The position numbers and the translations under genes are program-made. This document shows positions 12,244-23,589 of a DNA stretch of 64,000 bases, in pieces. Numbering within the stretch: the stretch's first letter is position 1; every line of letters starts with the position of its first letter. Location: contig JAANYP010000760.1 of NCBI GenBank assembly GCA_020465985.1, forward strand, positions 186,001 through 250,000, in the 5' to 3' direction. Below the pieces are notes generated by a model. That model did not search any database. It saw only the letters and a list, made by a program, of their open reading frames with translations, and was not told the origin of the DNA. The stretch comes from Centrapalus pauciflorus (lineage: Eukaryota > Streptophyta > Magnoliopsida > Asterales > Asteraceae).

Positions 12244-12345
12244 CGGCCATGTTTGTTTACCTCTTAATTAATAGAATTATTAAGAGGTCATTTACCTTTG
12301 AACGACTTATTAATGATTTCATTAAGAACTAAACATACAACTCGT
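12244..12345. mobile_element. Degraded copy of the 97-bp Tourist-like MITE
   Basis: It begins GGCCATGTTTGTTTACCTCT, contains TAATAGAATTATTAAGAGG and ends CATTAAGAACTAAACATAC. The family is recognisable from the copy at 11539, but the ends have diverged and no exact duplication remains. The DNA from here to 13600 is AT-rich without a supported gene. Confidence 0.6.
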
Positions 12346-13627
12346 TTATGTAATCATGAATAAAACATACATACGAAAACTTTTACAGATTTAATTGGTT
12401 TTTTCGGTTGTCAAAGTACGTAAGAAGTTGATAAAATAGATACATAACATATAGCGACGTACATTAACCAAAATGCGAGACGCAATTTAACTCTATCCAA
12501 TTTGTAAGCCTTCAATTTAAATGTCAACTATAACATGTGTTTTATCTTTGACAATTTCGTTGGTCAAACATTTCTAGGTGTGACATACGTGTAAAATCGT
12601 CTCTCCCATATTTTCATTCAATTATTTAAAAACTAGGTATAACTCCATAAATTAATGAAAATAATAATTTACTAATGTTTCAAATATTTTTTTAAGAATT
12701 CATTATTTAAGTTAATTAATATTATTATATATTAATTATTATTATTATTGTTATAATTATTATTATCATCGATCAATATATACAATATATCGGTAATTGA
12801 TAATTTATTTTGGTTTAATAAAATTAAATTTTTTTGCTTTATCAAAACTATTTATATAAATTATGGAATTTTTTTCTAACTCATTGATTAATTATTGGGT
12901 GTTTACTCACATGTTATACTTATTTTTTCAAAAATAATATTCATTTAATTTGTTCATAAAAATAAGGAAATGTTTCATGCATGATCACTCTCACATGTAT
13001 TTTGATGAAAGGCTTCTATTTTTTTTAAAATAAAATACAACAATACACTTTTATCAATATTTTAATTTATGCAGTCTATTTAATACGTATTTAATCGTGC
13101 AGGCGCTGTATTTTTTATATGATTTTGATAACTTCACAAATGGGAATTAGTTGAATTTTTTGGTAAAAAATTACGACACATATTCAATGGTGATATAAGC
13201 ATAATTATTAATTTTCAATTAATTTAAATAATATACTTTATTTATCCCAACTTTATTTTTTATTTACCTTTGCTTTTGTTCAAAACAAAAACACAATAAT
13301 ATAATTTGTCAAGAAGAAAATCATATTCATGTTACAACTAATTAAAATTTTATATTCCAATGCAACCAATTATAAAGTTATAAAAAGTATGGAATTAGAA
13401 TGATAAATTAAATACAACAAAATGTGTATAAATTAAAAGGTCTTATATAAAATATAAATCACGACATTGATAAAATTATCAAATTAGCTTTGCCATGTTA
13501 ATAAAAATTTTAGAAAAATATTTGTATACGTGTACTTAAATTAAAATATTTTTAATTAATTAAATTAAAAAGTCAAATTAAAATCAATTACTTATTCAAT
13601 TCTTGAATGATGTACTATCATTTTGTG

Positions 13628-13644
13628 TATATAAATACCACGTG
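13628..13644 (+). promoter_or_regulatory. TATA box and adjacent G-box of the BBE-like gene
   Basis: TATATAAATA at 13628-13637 lies about 50 bp before the ATG at 13687, a plausible TATA position with a short leader. CACGTG at 13639-13644 is a G-box core, known to bind bZIP/bHLH factors. It lies downstream of the TATA box, so its role is uncertain. Confidence 0.5.
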
Positions 13645-13686
13645 ATATAATGTGTAATTGCATGTTTTCCAGTTATAGCAACAATA

Positions 13687-15267
13687 ATGTCTATATTTGC
13701 AATAATATTTGTCTTCCTCTTTAGTCATTCATTAGCAACCGCAAATACTAATGAGAACTTCATTCAATGCCTAATCGATTATCCACAACTTACCACTCCG
13801 ATTGCCGGAGCAATCTACACGCCGGCCAACTCCACCTTCCCCACCGTCTTGCAAGCCTACATTCGTAACCTCCGGTTCAACGAAACCACCACTCCAAAAC
13901 CGGCGATAATCGTTACCGCCTTTGACCTTTCGCATGCTCAAGCCTCCGTCCTATGCGCCAAAAAACATAAACTCTTGATGAAAACGAGAAGCGGAGGTCA
14001 TGACTACGAGGGTCTATCGTATGTCGCCGACAACCCTTTCTTTATCCTCGACTTGTACAACTTTCGGTCGATTAATGTTTCCATTGAAGAAGAAACTGCA
14101 TGGGTTCAAGCTGGTGCAACCTTAGGAGAACTTTACTATAGAATCTCGGAGAAAAGCAACACTCATGGCTTCCCTGCCGGAGTTTGCCCTACTGTTGGCG
14201 TTGGTGGCCATTTCAGCGGTGGTGGATACGGTAACATGATGAGAAAATACGGTCTTTCTGTTGATAATATCATCGATGCTGAAATCATTGACGTCAACGG
14301 AAAGCTTCTGAATCGTGCATCAATGGGTGAAGATTTGTTTTGGGCCATTACCGGTGGTGGAGGAGTAAGTTTCGGTGTAGTTATTTCATACAAAATAAAC
14401 CTCGTTCGTGTTCCCGCAACCGTAACTGTTTTCCAAGTGAGGAGAACGTCAGAAGAAAATGTTACCGACGTCGCCTACCAGTGGCTTCGGGTTGCCGACA
14501 AAATAGACAACAATTTGTTTATTCGAATGGTTTTCGACGTTGTGAACAACACAAACGGCGAGAAGATGATTCGAGCTTCATTTCCAAGTTTGTTTCTTGG
14601 AAACGCCACAACCCTAATAAAGATAACGGATCAAAGCTTCCCAGAGCTAGGGTTACAAATATCAGACTGTCAAGAAATGAATTGGACTCAATCGATTTTA
14701 TGGTACTATAATTTCCCTCCTAATTCACCTGACTCGACTCTCCTCAGTCGAATCCCGAGATCACTCACTCATCTCAAAAGAAAATCCGATTACGTGAAAA
14801 ACCCGATTTCAAAACAAGGATTAGGGTTTATTTTCAAGAGGATGGTGGAGTTAGAACGTCCGGTTTTAACTTTCAATCCTTACGGTGGACGAATGGCTGA
14901 GATTTCAGAATTCGCTAAACCATTCCCACATCGAGCTGGGAACATCGCAAAGATCCAATACGCATTGGATTGGAGCGAAGATGGTGTCGAGGCAGCAAAC
15001 CGCTACATAAACCTAACTAGGGTTTTGCATGAATACATGACACCATTCGTGTCGAAATCTCCTAGAGAAGCTTTCTTGAATTACAGGGATTTGGACATTG
15101 GTGTTACTGATAATGGGAAGAATAGTTTTCTCCAAGGGACGGTTTATGGATTCAAGTATTTCAAAGAGACTAATTTCAGAAGATTGGTGAAGGTAAAGAC
15201 GATGGTTGATCCAGATAACTTCTTCAGAAATGAACAAAGTATTCCAACTTTGCCATCTAGGAATTGA
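13687..15267 (+). CDS. Berberine bridge enzyme-like FAD-linked oxidoreductase
   Basis: A 526-aa intact, intronless protein of the plant BBE-like (FAD_binding_4 plus C-terminal BBE) family. Members oxidise alkaloids, monolignols or carbohydrates, usually in the cell wall or secretory compartments. Residues 1-19 form a hydrophobic signal peptide (cleavage probably after ATA). The two flavin-linking residues are present with the family spacing: His105 in RSGGHDYEG and Cys167 in GVCPTVGVGGHF, 62 apart, predicting bicovalent FAD. The PP-loop/FAD-fold glycines (GGGYGNMMRKYGL, GGGGVSFGVV) are intact. The C-terminal part has PFPHRAG, LNYRDLDIG and the closing FFRNEQSIP. Val170, three residues after the cysteine, sits at the reported oxygen gatekeeper position, where Val favours oxidase activity. 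Several N-glycosylation sites (for example NST 48, NET 65) fit secretion. The substrate cannot be told from sequence. Confidence 0.95.
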   Translation: MSIFAIIFVFLFSHSLATANTNENFIQCLIDYPQLTTPIAGAIYTPANSTFPTVLQAYIRNLRFNETTTPKPAIIVTAFDLSHAQASVLCAKKHKLLMKTRSGGHDYEGLSYVADNPFFILDLYNFRSINVSIEEETAWVQAGATLGELYYRISEKSNTHGFPAGVCPTVGVGGHFSGGGYGNMMRKYGLSVDNIIDAEIIDVNGKLLNRASMGEDLFWAITGGGGVSFGVVISYKINLVRVPATVTVFQVRRTSEENVTDVAYQWLRVADKIDNNLFIRMVFDVVNNTNGEKMIRASFPSLFLGNATTLIKITDQSFPELGLQISDCQEMNWTQSILWYYNFPPNSPDSTLLSRIPRSLTHLKRKSDYVKNPISKQGLGFIFKRMVELERPVLTFNPYGGRMAEISEFAKPFPHRAGNIAKIQYALDWSEDGVEAANRYINLTRVLHEYMTPFVSKSPREAFLNYRDLDIGVTDNGKNSFLQGTVYGFKYFKETNFRRLVKVKTMVDPDNFFRNEQSIPTLPSRN

Positions 15268-15375
15268 AGTATAGATCGATTCAATATATTCTGAGTCTTA
15301 TTTTGACTCCATTATTGGTTTGTAATATATATATATATAGCTTGAATGTAAAGCTTCATAATTACGTACCTGGAT

Positions 15376-15381
15376 AATAAA
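15376..15381 (+). terminator. Likely polyadenylation signal of the BBE-like gene
   Basis: AATAAA lies about 110 bp after the stop codon in an AT-rich 3' flank. The position fits a plant near-upstream element. No transcript evidence is available. Confidence 0.45.
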
Positions 15382-15446
15382 ATAGGAATAAGACTTAAAT
15401 GAAGTGTTATATATTATATATATGTAATTTTCTTAAGAATCTACAT

Positions 15447-15449
<3 letters not shown>

Positions 15450-15492
<43 letters not shown>
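15450..15492. repeat. (TA)n microsatellite
   Basis: A pure TA run directly abuts the left end of the element starting at 15493. Confidence 0.95.
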
Positions 15493-15494
<2 letters not shown>

Positions 15495-16258
15495 TTGAGT
15501 ATCTATGGGGCACCATATGCATCGGGAACCAAATGGGAACCAAAAATGCATTGCTTGTTTACAAATGGTGCATTAAGGACATTTTGTGAATGCTTAATAA
15601 TATATTGTTAAATTATAAGATTTAATTTAATATTTATCATTTATTTAGGAAACTAAATAAAATGATCAACCACCTTTCCATAAATCCATCATATTTTCTC
15701 TCTTTCCCTTTCTCTTTCATGGCTAGCCTCTCTCCATCTCTCTTTCTCTCAACCAGTTTTCACGACAATGATAAACACACTGAAGACGTTAGTGAACACG
15801 TTTAAATTTCAGAGATGCATCACAAAATTAACACGTTTAAATGTCGAAATGCATCACGATTTTGGTGATGCATAATGATTGAACAAAGCCGATGATGAAT
15901 ATGGCCGAAATGCATTACGATTTTGGGGATGCATAATGACGGAACAAAGACGAGGATGAATATGGTCGAAATGCATCATGTTTGAAATTGAATTGGATGA
16001 AGATGCATCGTGTTTGAAGACGAATCCAATAAATTGGATGATGATGCATCATGTTTGTTTAGATTCAGATAGAATATTTTCTGAATTCAATCATCTTCCG
16101 ATTTTGTCCTTCCGCGTACGAGAAGTTATGCACCCGTGCACCCATTTTCAAGTTAATTACCCTTTTGCCACTACAATCTGAACCATTAAAATTCAAGATC
16201 TAACGTTGCATACAGGTTCCCAAAGTGCACAATGCATACAGGTGCCCCATAGAACCTG

Positions 16259-16262
<4 letters not shown>
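15493..16262. mobile_element. (TA)n-embedded MITE, GGTTCTATGGGGCACC family, copy 1
   Basis: The left end GATTGAGTATCTATGGGGCA and the right end GTGCCCCATAGAACCTGACC are inverted. Inside are second inverted words (GGGAACCAAATGGGAACC / GGTTCCCAAAGTGC). The element sits precisely between TA runs, as described for Micron MITEs of rice. The interior holds a tandem repeat of about 61 bp (15842-15965; unit begins CGAAATGCATCACGATTTTG). Short open frames in it are not genes. Copy 3 at 22314 is nearly identical. Confidence 0.8.
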
Positions 16263-16333
<71 letters not shown>

Positions 16334-16337
16334 TCGG

Positions 16338-16388
<51 letters not shown>
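16263..16388. repeat. Two (TA)n tracts separated by CTCGGAAA
   Basis: TA runs at 16263-16331 and 16341-16388 are interrupted by a short non-TA word. They flank copy 1 of the TA-embedded MITE on its right. Confidence 0.95.
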
Positions 16389-16389
<1 letters not shown>

Positions 16390-16419
16390 TTAATTAATTA
16401 ATGGTTGATTATTAAATAA

Positions 16420-17030
16420 CTAGCTTATTTACCCATGTAAACATGGGTATTTTGAATAATTATTTATGTTTTTAAAAAATTTAATATAAAATTAAGGATT
16501 TATTATGAAAGAACCAATGTGTTTTATTTTTTGTGTTTTCGTCCCTACATATTATTTTTTTCAGAAAAATCATCAAGTTAGTTTTTACCGTTTAGTTTGA
16601 CTATAAGAACCTGATTTTACAGTCTTTAAAAACTCAGTCTACAATTATAACCTGACTCTAGACAAATTACACAAAACCAAGAAAAAAATTAATTTGAAGA
16701 TTTTTTGAAAAAAAAAATAACATGAAGACTAAAACATAAAAACCGTGAAAACTTCTTGATTTTTTTTTTGTAATAAATCCTAAAATTAAATACAAATTTA
16801 CTTCTAAATAATATTTTCTACTAAAAATAATTATAAAATTAATATTGAATTATTTAAAAATTTAATGTGTTTCTATTATTGCATTTCATGAATTAGATAG
16901 GAAAGTAGTCAAAATAAAATTTTCTTTTATTAATAATAGATAAATTAGTAAATGAAATATTTAATTATGGAAAAAAACTGGAAAATGAAAGTTTAATGCG
17001 ATAAGGAAGCGACATGTGTCCTGAATTGTT
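16420..17030 (-). mobile_element. Helitron-like non-autonomous element (3' end at 16420)
   Basis: On the minus strand the 3' end shows the hairpin ACCCATGTTTACATGGGT, a short spacer, then CTAG followed by T, the classical Helitron 3' structure. Near 16975-17010 the minus strand carries CACATGTCGCTTCCTTAT, shared with the element at 62356-62945 (CACGTGTTGCTTCCTTAT) close to its own 5' end. The 5' terminus itself is not sharp, and a hairpin MITE (16496-16780) is inserted inside. Confidence 0.55.
16496..16780. mobile_element. Hairpin MITE with exact 9-bp TSD (Mutator-type)
   Basis: The 285-bp element runs from GGATTTATTATGAAAGAACC to TAATAAATCC and is an inverted repeat throughout. It is flanked by exact TAAAATTAA at 16487-16495 and 16781-16789. 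This is the second copy in the window with a perfect 9-bp duplication, confirming the family's boundaries. Confidence 0.87.
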
Positions 17031-17379
17031 TTCTTTTTGTAACATTCCGGATTTGAGCCTGGTACGTGGATTTAATTTATTGGCTCATTAATTTAATATT
17101 ATTGCGTTGTTCCAATCAGGTCTTGTTTCGTGGATTGAACGTATCGTGACCGAGTGATACGTGTCTCCGGATTAAAAATTAGTGGATTATTATTATTATT
17201 ATTTATGAGATCGTGGATTTAATTGGGTTAAAATGATATTAATTATGAAAAAGTGATATCGGGTTCGGATTTAGCGGGTTCGAGGCTTTCTAATTATAGA
17301 AAGCGTATATATGAGGCAAGTGATTGAACTTAGCTTCCCTTTCCTTCTCCTTTCCAAGCAGAAAGCGCGCGTGTGTGTG

Positions 17380-18602
17380 TGAAGACCATCCCTTACGGGG
17401 CAGTCGTCAGAGTCAAGGTCCCACATCATGCAACACGATATCAATCATAACTAAGATAGAGTAATTAGGTTGCAGAATTATACATTACAAGTACAAAACA
17501 TATTAGGACTAAGTTTAATACAGATTACAGTTTTCAAATTAAACTTATAAAGGGCACAAGTCTAATCTAATTCATGTCATCATATAATCAAGATAAATCT
17601 ACCCAGACCACCATATTATTAACCTCCAATTAGTACCAAAAGGGTTTGCTGAGTAGAGGTCTATGAAAACTTCTGTCTTGATCTTGTAAGACCTAAGAAC
17701 TAGGTTCGGCAGGTGACTTTCCTTTATATTTTCCTGTAAAAATGTAAGTAGCAACTGTAAGCAATGCTTACTGAGTAAATAGATTTTCAAATTAACATGC
17801 ATTGTCAAGCGGATCATAAGTCTAGCGTGATATGTCTTGGCTGCCGCTACAGCCCTCATGACATAGTAGTCATAGAATCGGATGATGTTCAAGCCACGCT
17901 CACGCTTAAATCGTGGGGATCAGCCACATACTGGGCTAGCTACAGTAAATCAACATGGCGGAACATCGGAGGGTCATTACCAAGTTCAATAGAACTGGTG
18001 AAATAGCCAGGTCTAGAACAATAGACCGACAAGGCTAATCAAGCTGAATCAACATGTCAAAGTATATGCAATGATGAAACATACGTAATCAAAATCATGA
18101 TATCAGTAATCTCAAAGCATTATCCGAAATGAACTGTAAATGCAATATCATGTGAAATGATGATCAAATAGCTATCATGATCCACTGGGCAACACCGAAC
18201 CATGGTGTGCACATGTCACAATCCAACTGATAATATGAATGTCAAATCAATCTAACATCAACAATATGTCTCAACTGGAAATTCTAGCATGTTAAATCTG
18301 AATATCTATAACTCACAGATCTGGGGTCTTTTATCAAGCAGATGTATATATCCACCACCTGAGTTATCTCAGGATTTATCTTTAAATCTTTTGTCAATCT
18401 GATATTCTGTCAATTCAAATCTTTGACTTGCTTTTAAATCTTTAAATCAATGTTCAGAAATTAACTGAACCTGTCCAGAATTATCATATCAATCTCATGT
18501 CAATATCATCATCTTTTAGCTTTAAAATCTTTATTTATCTGATTCTGATAATTGATCATTCATAAATCTTTCTTTCGTTCATATTCTTTGCTAATCATTC
18601 TG

Positions 18603-18696
<94 letters not shown>

Positions 18697-19691
18697 CATT
18701 TTGCTAATTATTTTGATTAATTTATGCGTTGTCCATGTGTTTTATTCAATATATTCGAATTTAAGAAGGGGGTTCGAATTTATGTAACAAATTTGAACAT
18801 GTATCATCAAATTCGAACTCCATGGCTTCGAACGCGAGCAGTTGGACCTTTGATTAATTAACATCTCTTTTTTTGATTGACCTCCTCCTTTCTTTGATAT
18901 CCAGGAGGTCAAATTCAGATTGCTGTTCCAGTTAGTGTTTCAGCCGAATTCGATAGCTAAATTCGAATTCATAGTCTCGAATTTATGGTCAAAATCGAAC
19001 CCTCATTCGAATTTAAGGTCAAAATCGAACCCTTGGTTCGATTTTAGCTATAATCGAGTTTGTTCTTGGCATCTCGAATTTGTTCATGTTTTGCAGCTTT
19101 TAATCATGCATTTCTGAGTCAAAAATCATGAATATGCTAAGTATTAAGCCTAGGTTCAATTCTATTATATATATTCTAACAGACTCAAGTTAAAACTCAA
19201 GCTAAAATAGCTTTAAATCGAATGAAAGATGGGAAATTCGAATTTTCTTTAAAACCGAAAATATGGAAGCTTAAAATGTCGATTCTTACCTCAAATTCGT
19301 ATGAAATCGCACATGTAATAGCTGATTCTTGTAGTACTCTTCGAGACCTTTCCAATGACGTATAGAACTCGATAATTGGCCGGTCGGTTTGGGAGAAAAA
19401 CTAGAGAGAAGATCGGTTTTAGAGAGAGAATAGAGAGAGAGTAGAGAAGTAATTTCTTAATTATGTTCTAATGAACCATTAATTTGGTTTATATACTTCA
19501 TTTTATTATTGGCCCACTTTTACTTTTGAATATTTTATCTTTAATAATTCATTAAATCATAATTTGAATATTTATATAATTTAATTAAATATTTCATAAC
19601 TTAATTAAATTACAATTCAAATAATATAATAAAATTAAATTATTGGTTCAAAATACTGAAATTAAGTTTAGCTAAAGACTAGGTTGTTACA
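17380..19691 (-). mobile_element. Second LTR-like element nested in the solo LTR
   Basis: It is bounded by TGAAGACCATCC on the left and GGTTGTTACA on the right, so on the minus strand it reads TGTAACAACC...GGTCTTCA. GTGTG occurs on both sides (17375-17379 and 19692-19696), but within a GT repeat, so the duplication is weak evidence. It interrupts the outer LTR cleanly, since outer sequence resumes at 19697. It is about 2.3 kb without coding sequence. It contains a (TA)n run (18612-18692) and many TTCGAATTT words between 18760 and 19260. It is either a long solo LTR or another TG..CA element. Confidence 0.68.
18602..18692. repeat. (TG)n/(TA)n microsatellite
   Basis: A short TG run is followed by about 40 TA units, inside the nested LTR. 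Confidence 0.95.
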
Positions 19692-21037
19692 GTGTGTGTG
19701 TGTGTGTTCGGTTCTGGAGCAGCAAAGGGTTGAAGCCAAAAATCAGAACTTGATCATCTTCTTCCTTGTGATTTGGAGCTTAAAGAGGTAAGGTTTCATG
19801 GTTTTGGGTTGCTAAAATTCGTATAAATATGTTATGAAATCGTGGGTTTTGGTTTTTGGAATTGTTTGGAATTGTTATGTATGAGTTTGGGGTGCCTGTG
19901 TTGCTGGAAATCAGAATTGGAGGTTTTAAACCTTGGTTTCGGCCATTTTTGCGAAGCTGCACAGGTCTGTTCCAGTTCGAGCGCGGGCGCGAAAGCCGCG
20001 GCGCGACCGCGTTGACCGAGCATGGCCGCGATGCGGCGGCTGTTTGGCTGGGTTTTGGGCACTGGTTGGTTGTTTGGGATTATGTTTTGAGTTGTGTTCG
20101 ATTGTAGCGATTGTGTTCGGATTACGTGATCTATTCGTTGAGCTTGCGTTAATATTTGGGATCCATTATGTTACAGGTTCGAACCGACCGTGTACCGATC
20201 CACAATAAAGTTTTGGGTTGCCGTTGCTTTTGAGTATTGGTGAGTACTCGAGCTCCTTTTTAAAAGAGCGCTCCGTTTTCTGAGTTATATTTGGTTGTGC
20301 ATAATGTGATATGTGTATGAGATTGAGTTGTAGCGCGCATGTATAATCTTCTCTACCCTACACATGCTATATGTGTTTAAGTGCAGGTGTCCGCGATATG
20401 TGATCGCGCAGGCTGACTGTCCCTAACCAGTCATGAAGTTTGAGACTGTATATATACAGCAGTGTTATCGCCAGGTCGCTCCTGTGCCTATTGTGAGCTA
20501 ACCGCTGCTGTGTGCGGCCTGTTTGCCGGGGAACGGCGTCCCCTTTTGAGCAGATATATGTGTAATGCATTGAGTTTGTGATATATGTGTTGAGCTTGTG
20601 TTGTGTATGTTATGTGTTCTTATCTGCAGAGTCTAACCCTCGCGTACTCACGAGCTTCCCAGCTAATGTTTTCGAGTCTTCCGTGTCTCATGCAGTCATA
20701 CCGTGTGATCACAGTCACAGCAGCAGCTGCCGAAGTAGTTCAGAGTTCGTGGGTGCTTGTTGACTTTTGTTATTAGACTTCGGAACTGTTATCTGTATTA
20801 TGTACTTGATCAGCGATGTGTTAACTATCAGTAGTCAACGTTTAACAGTTAGTTCAGTTGTGTATGTATTGCATCAGCATGTGACATGATGTATGGCGAC
20901 GTGTGTATTAAAGTTTTAATTAACAGTGTTTTCTGCTAATCCTATGACATGTGTATTATGAGATGCTTGCGTTATTGCCACTTATGATTATATATTGACG
21001 TGGCATTTGTGTGAAAAATGTGGGTGTTACACTTTTA

Positions 21038-21955
<918 letters not shown>

Positions 21956-22222
21956 GAGGGGGGTTCAGTGGAAAACCACAATGCATCTGAAAACTTGTGA
22001 AAACCGCACTGCACCACCACAAATGCATCAAATTTCCCGCGTGATGCATCAAAATCCCGCGTGATGCACCAAATTTTCCGCGTGGTGCATCAAAATCCTG
22101 CGTGATGCATCACCTTATTTACGATCATGCCACCACGTTTTTCATGAAATGCACCAAATCGGACAGTATGCATAGGTTTCCATAGTTTTCACGTGCATAG
22201 TGGTTTTCCATTGAACCCACCG

Positions 22223-22223
<1 letters not shown>
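21956..22223. mobile_element. (TA)n-embedded MITE, GGTTCARTGGAAAACCAC family, copy 1
   Basis: The left end GAGGGGGGTTCAGTGGAAAA is inverted at the right end (GGTTTTCCATTGAACCCACC), with TA runs on both sides. The interior at 22021-22110 is a tandem array of an approximately 20-bp unit (CGCGTGATGCATCAAAATCC, four to five copies) containing the palindrome TGATGCATCA. Non-coding. Confidence 0.8.

Positions 22224-22313
<90 letters not shown>
22224..22313. repeat. (TA)n microsatellite
   Basis: A pure TA tract separates two different TA-embedded MITEs. Confidence 0.97.
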
Positions 22314-22315
<2 letters not shown>

Positions 22316-23376
22316 TTGAGGTTCTATGGGGCACCATATGCATCGGGAACCAAATGGGAACCAAAAATGCATTGCTTGTTTACAAATGGTGCATTAAGGG
22401 CATTTTGGGAATACTTAATAATATATTGTTAAATTGTAAGAATTAATTTAATATTTATCATTTATTTAGGAAACTAAGTAAAATGATCAACCACCTTCCC
22501 ATAAAACATCCCCTTTTCTCTCTCTTTCCCTTTCTCTTTCATGGCTAGCCTCTCTCCATCTCTCTTTCTCTCAATCAGTTTTCACAAGACAACCACTACT
22601 ACTACAGCCAGACCCAGCACCACCATCGATGTCCACCGTCAGTATGCAACTCTGCACCATACATGTGCATCGATGTTGACGAGAATTCGCTTGCGCCTGT
22701 TGATCATGGTTTTTGAGTATCAGTTTTTTCACAAACAGTTCATTCGATTCTGTATCATGCTTATGGCTAGTCAAAGAATTCTAATATTCTTTATTAATGC
22801 TGGTGGTTATTGCTTCCAAGAAATAGTTGGATCATATGGTATTGGTTGTTTCAAACATGATGCACAACAGCAATGCATCACGACAATGATGAACACATTG
22901 AAGACGTTGATGAACACGTTTAAATTTCAGAGATGCATCACGAAATTAACACGTTTAAATGTCGAAATGCATCACGATTTTGGTGATGCATAATAATGGA
23001 ACAAAGATGAGGATGAATATGGCCGAAATGCATCACGATTTTGGTGATGCATAATGATGGAACAAGGACGAGAATGAATATGGTCGAAATGCATCATGTT
23101 TCAAATTGAATTGGATGAAGATGCATCGTGTTTGAAGACGAATTCAATAAATTGGATGAAGATGCATCATGTTTGTTTAGATTCGAATAGAATATTTTTT
23201 GAATTCAAGCATCTTCCGATTTTGCCCTTTTGTGCGCGAGAAGTTATGCACCCGTGCACCCATTTTCAAGTTAATTACCCTTTTGCCACTATAATCTGAA
23301 CCATTTAAATTCAAGATCTAACGGTGCATACAGGTTCCCAAAGTACACAATGCATACAGGTGCCCCATAGAACCTG

Positions 23377-23381
<5 letters not shown>
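22314..23381. mobile_element. (TA)n-embedded MITE, GGTTCTATGGGGCACC family, copy 3
   Basis: It starts GATTGAGGTTCTATGGGGCA and ends GTGCCCCATAGAACCTGACC, between TA runs (22224-22313 and 23382-23430). It is closely similar to copy 1 but about 300 bp longer, with an extra block around 22580-22880. The tandem repeat of about 61 bp recurs at 22965-23095. A 150-codon open frame inside it is part of the element, with no recognisable domain. Confidence 0.8.

Positions 23382-23430
<49 letters not shown>
23382..23430. repeat. (TA)n microsatellite
   Basis: A pure TA tract on the right flank of MITE copy 3. Confidence 0.95.
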
Positions 23431-23434
<4 letters not shown>

Positions 23435-23589
23435 TTGACTGTTATAATGTTTAATTTGGTATATGTTCCGCTAAATGTTTAATTAATATGTACGCACTAT
23501 TATATATTTATATATAACATTAATGTAATAATGGTCTTCATATTTGAAATATATTTAATATATATACATACATAGGAATATCTAGGGAT

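Larger units (their letters stand above)
17038..21031 (+). mobile_element. Solo LTR (TGTAACA...TGTTACA family), interrupted by a second LTR
   Basis: The sequence begins TGTAACATTCCGGATTTGAG and ends TGTGGGTGTTACA, flanked by exact CTTTT at 17033-17037 and 21032-21036. Removing the insertion at 17380-19691 leaves about 1.7 kb. Homologous LTRs on the opposite strand are at 26790-28507 and 60606-62230. The shared inner landmarks include GCTTTCTAATTA...GCGTATATATG near 17295, a GC-rich block (19930-20060) and CAGTTCGTGGG-type text near 20740. No gag-pol sequence adjoins it, so this is a solo LTR formed by LTR-LTR recombination. It is probably Ty3/Gypsy, judging by the TGTAACA ends, but this is an inference. 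Confidence 0.88.

Noticed and set aside
22021..22110. CRISPR-like regular repeats
   Set aside because: The units are contiguous tandem copies without unique spacers, within a plant MITE.
22541..22993. 150-codon open frame
   Set aside because: It lies inside MITE copy 3, has no recognisable domain, and is disrupted in the otherwise similar copy at 15.5-16.2 kb.
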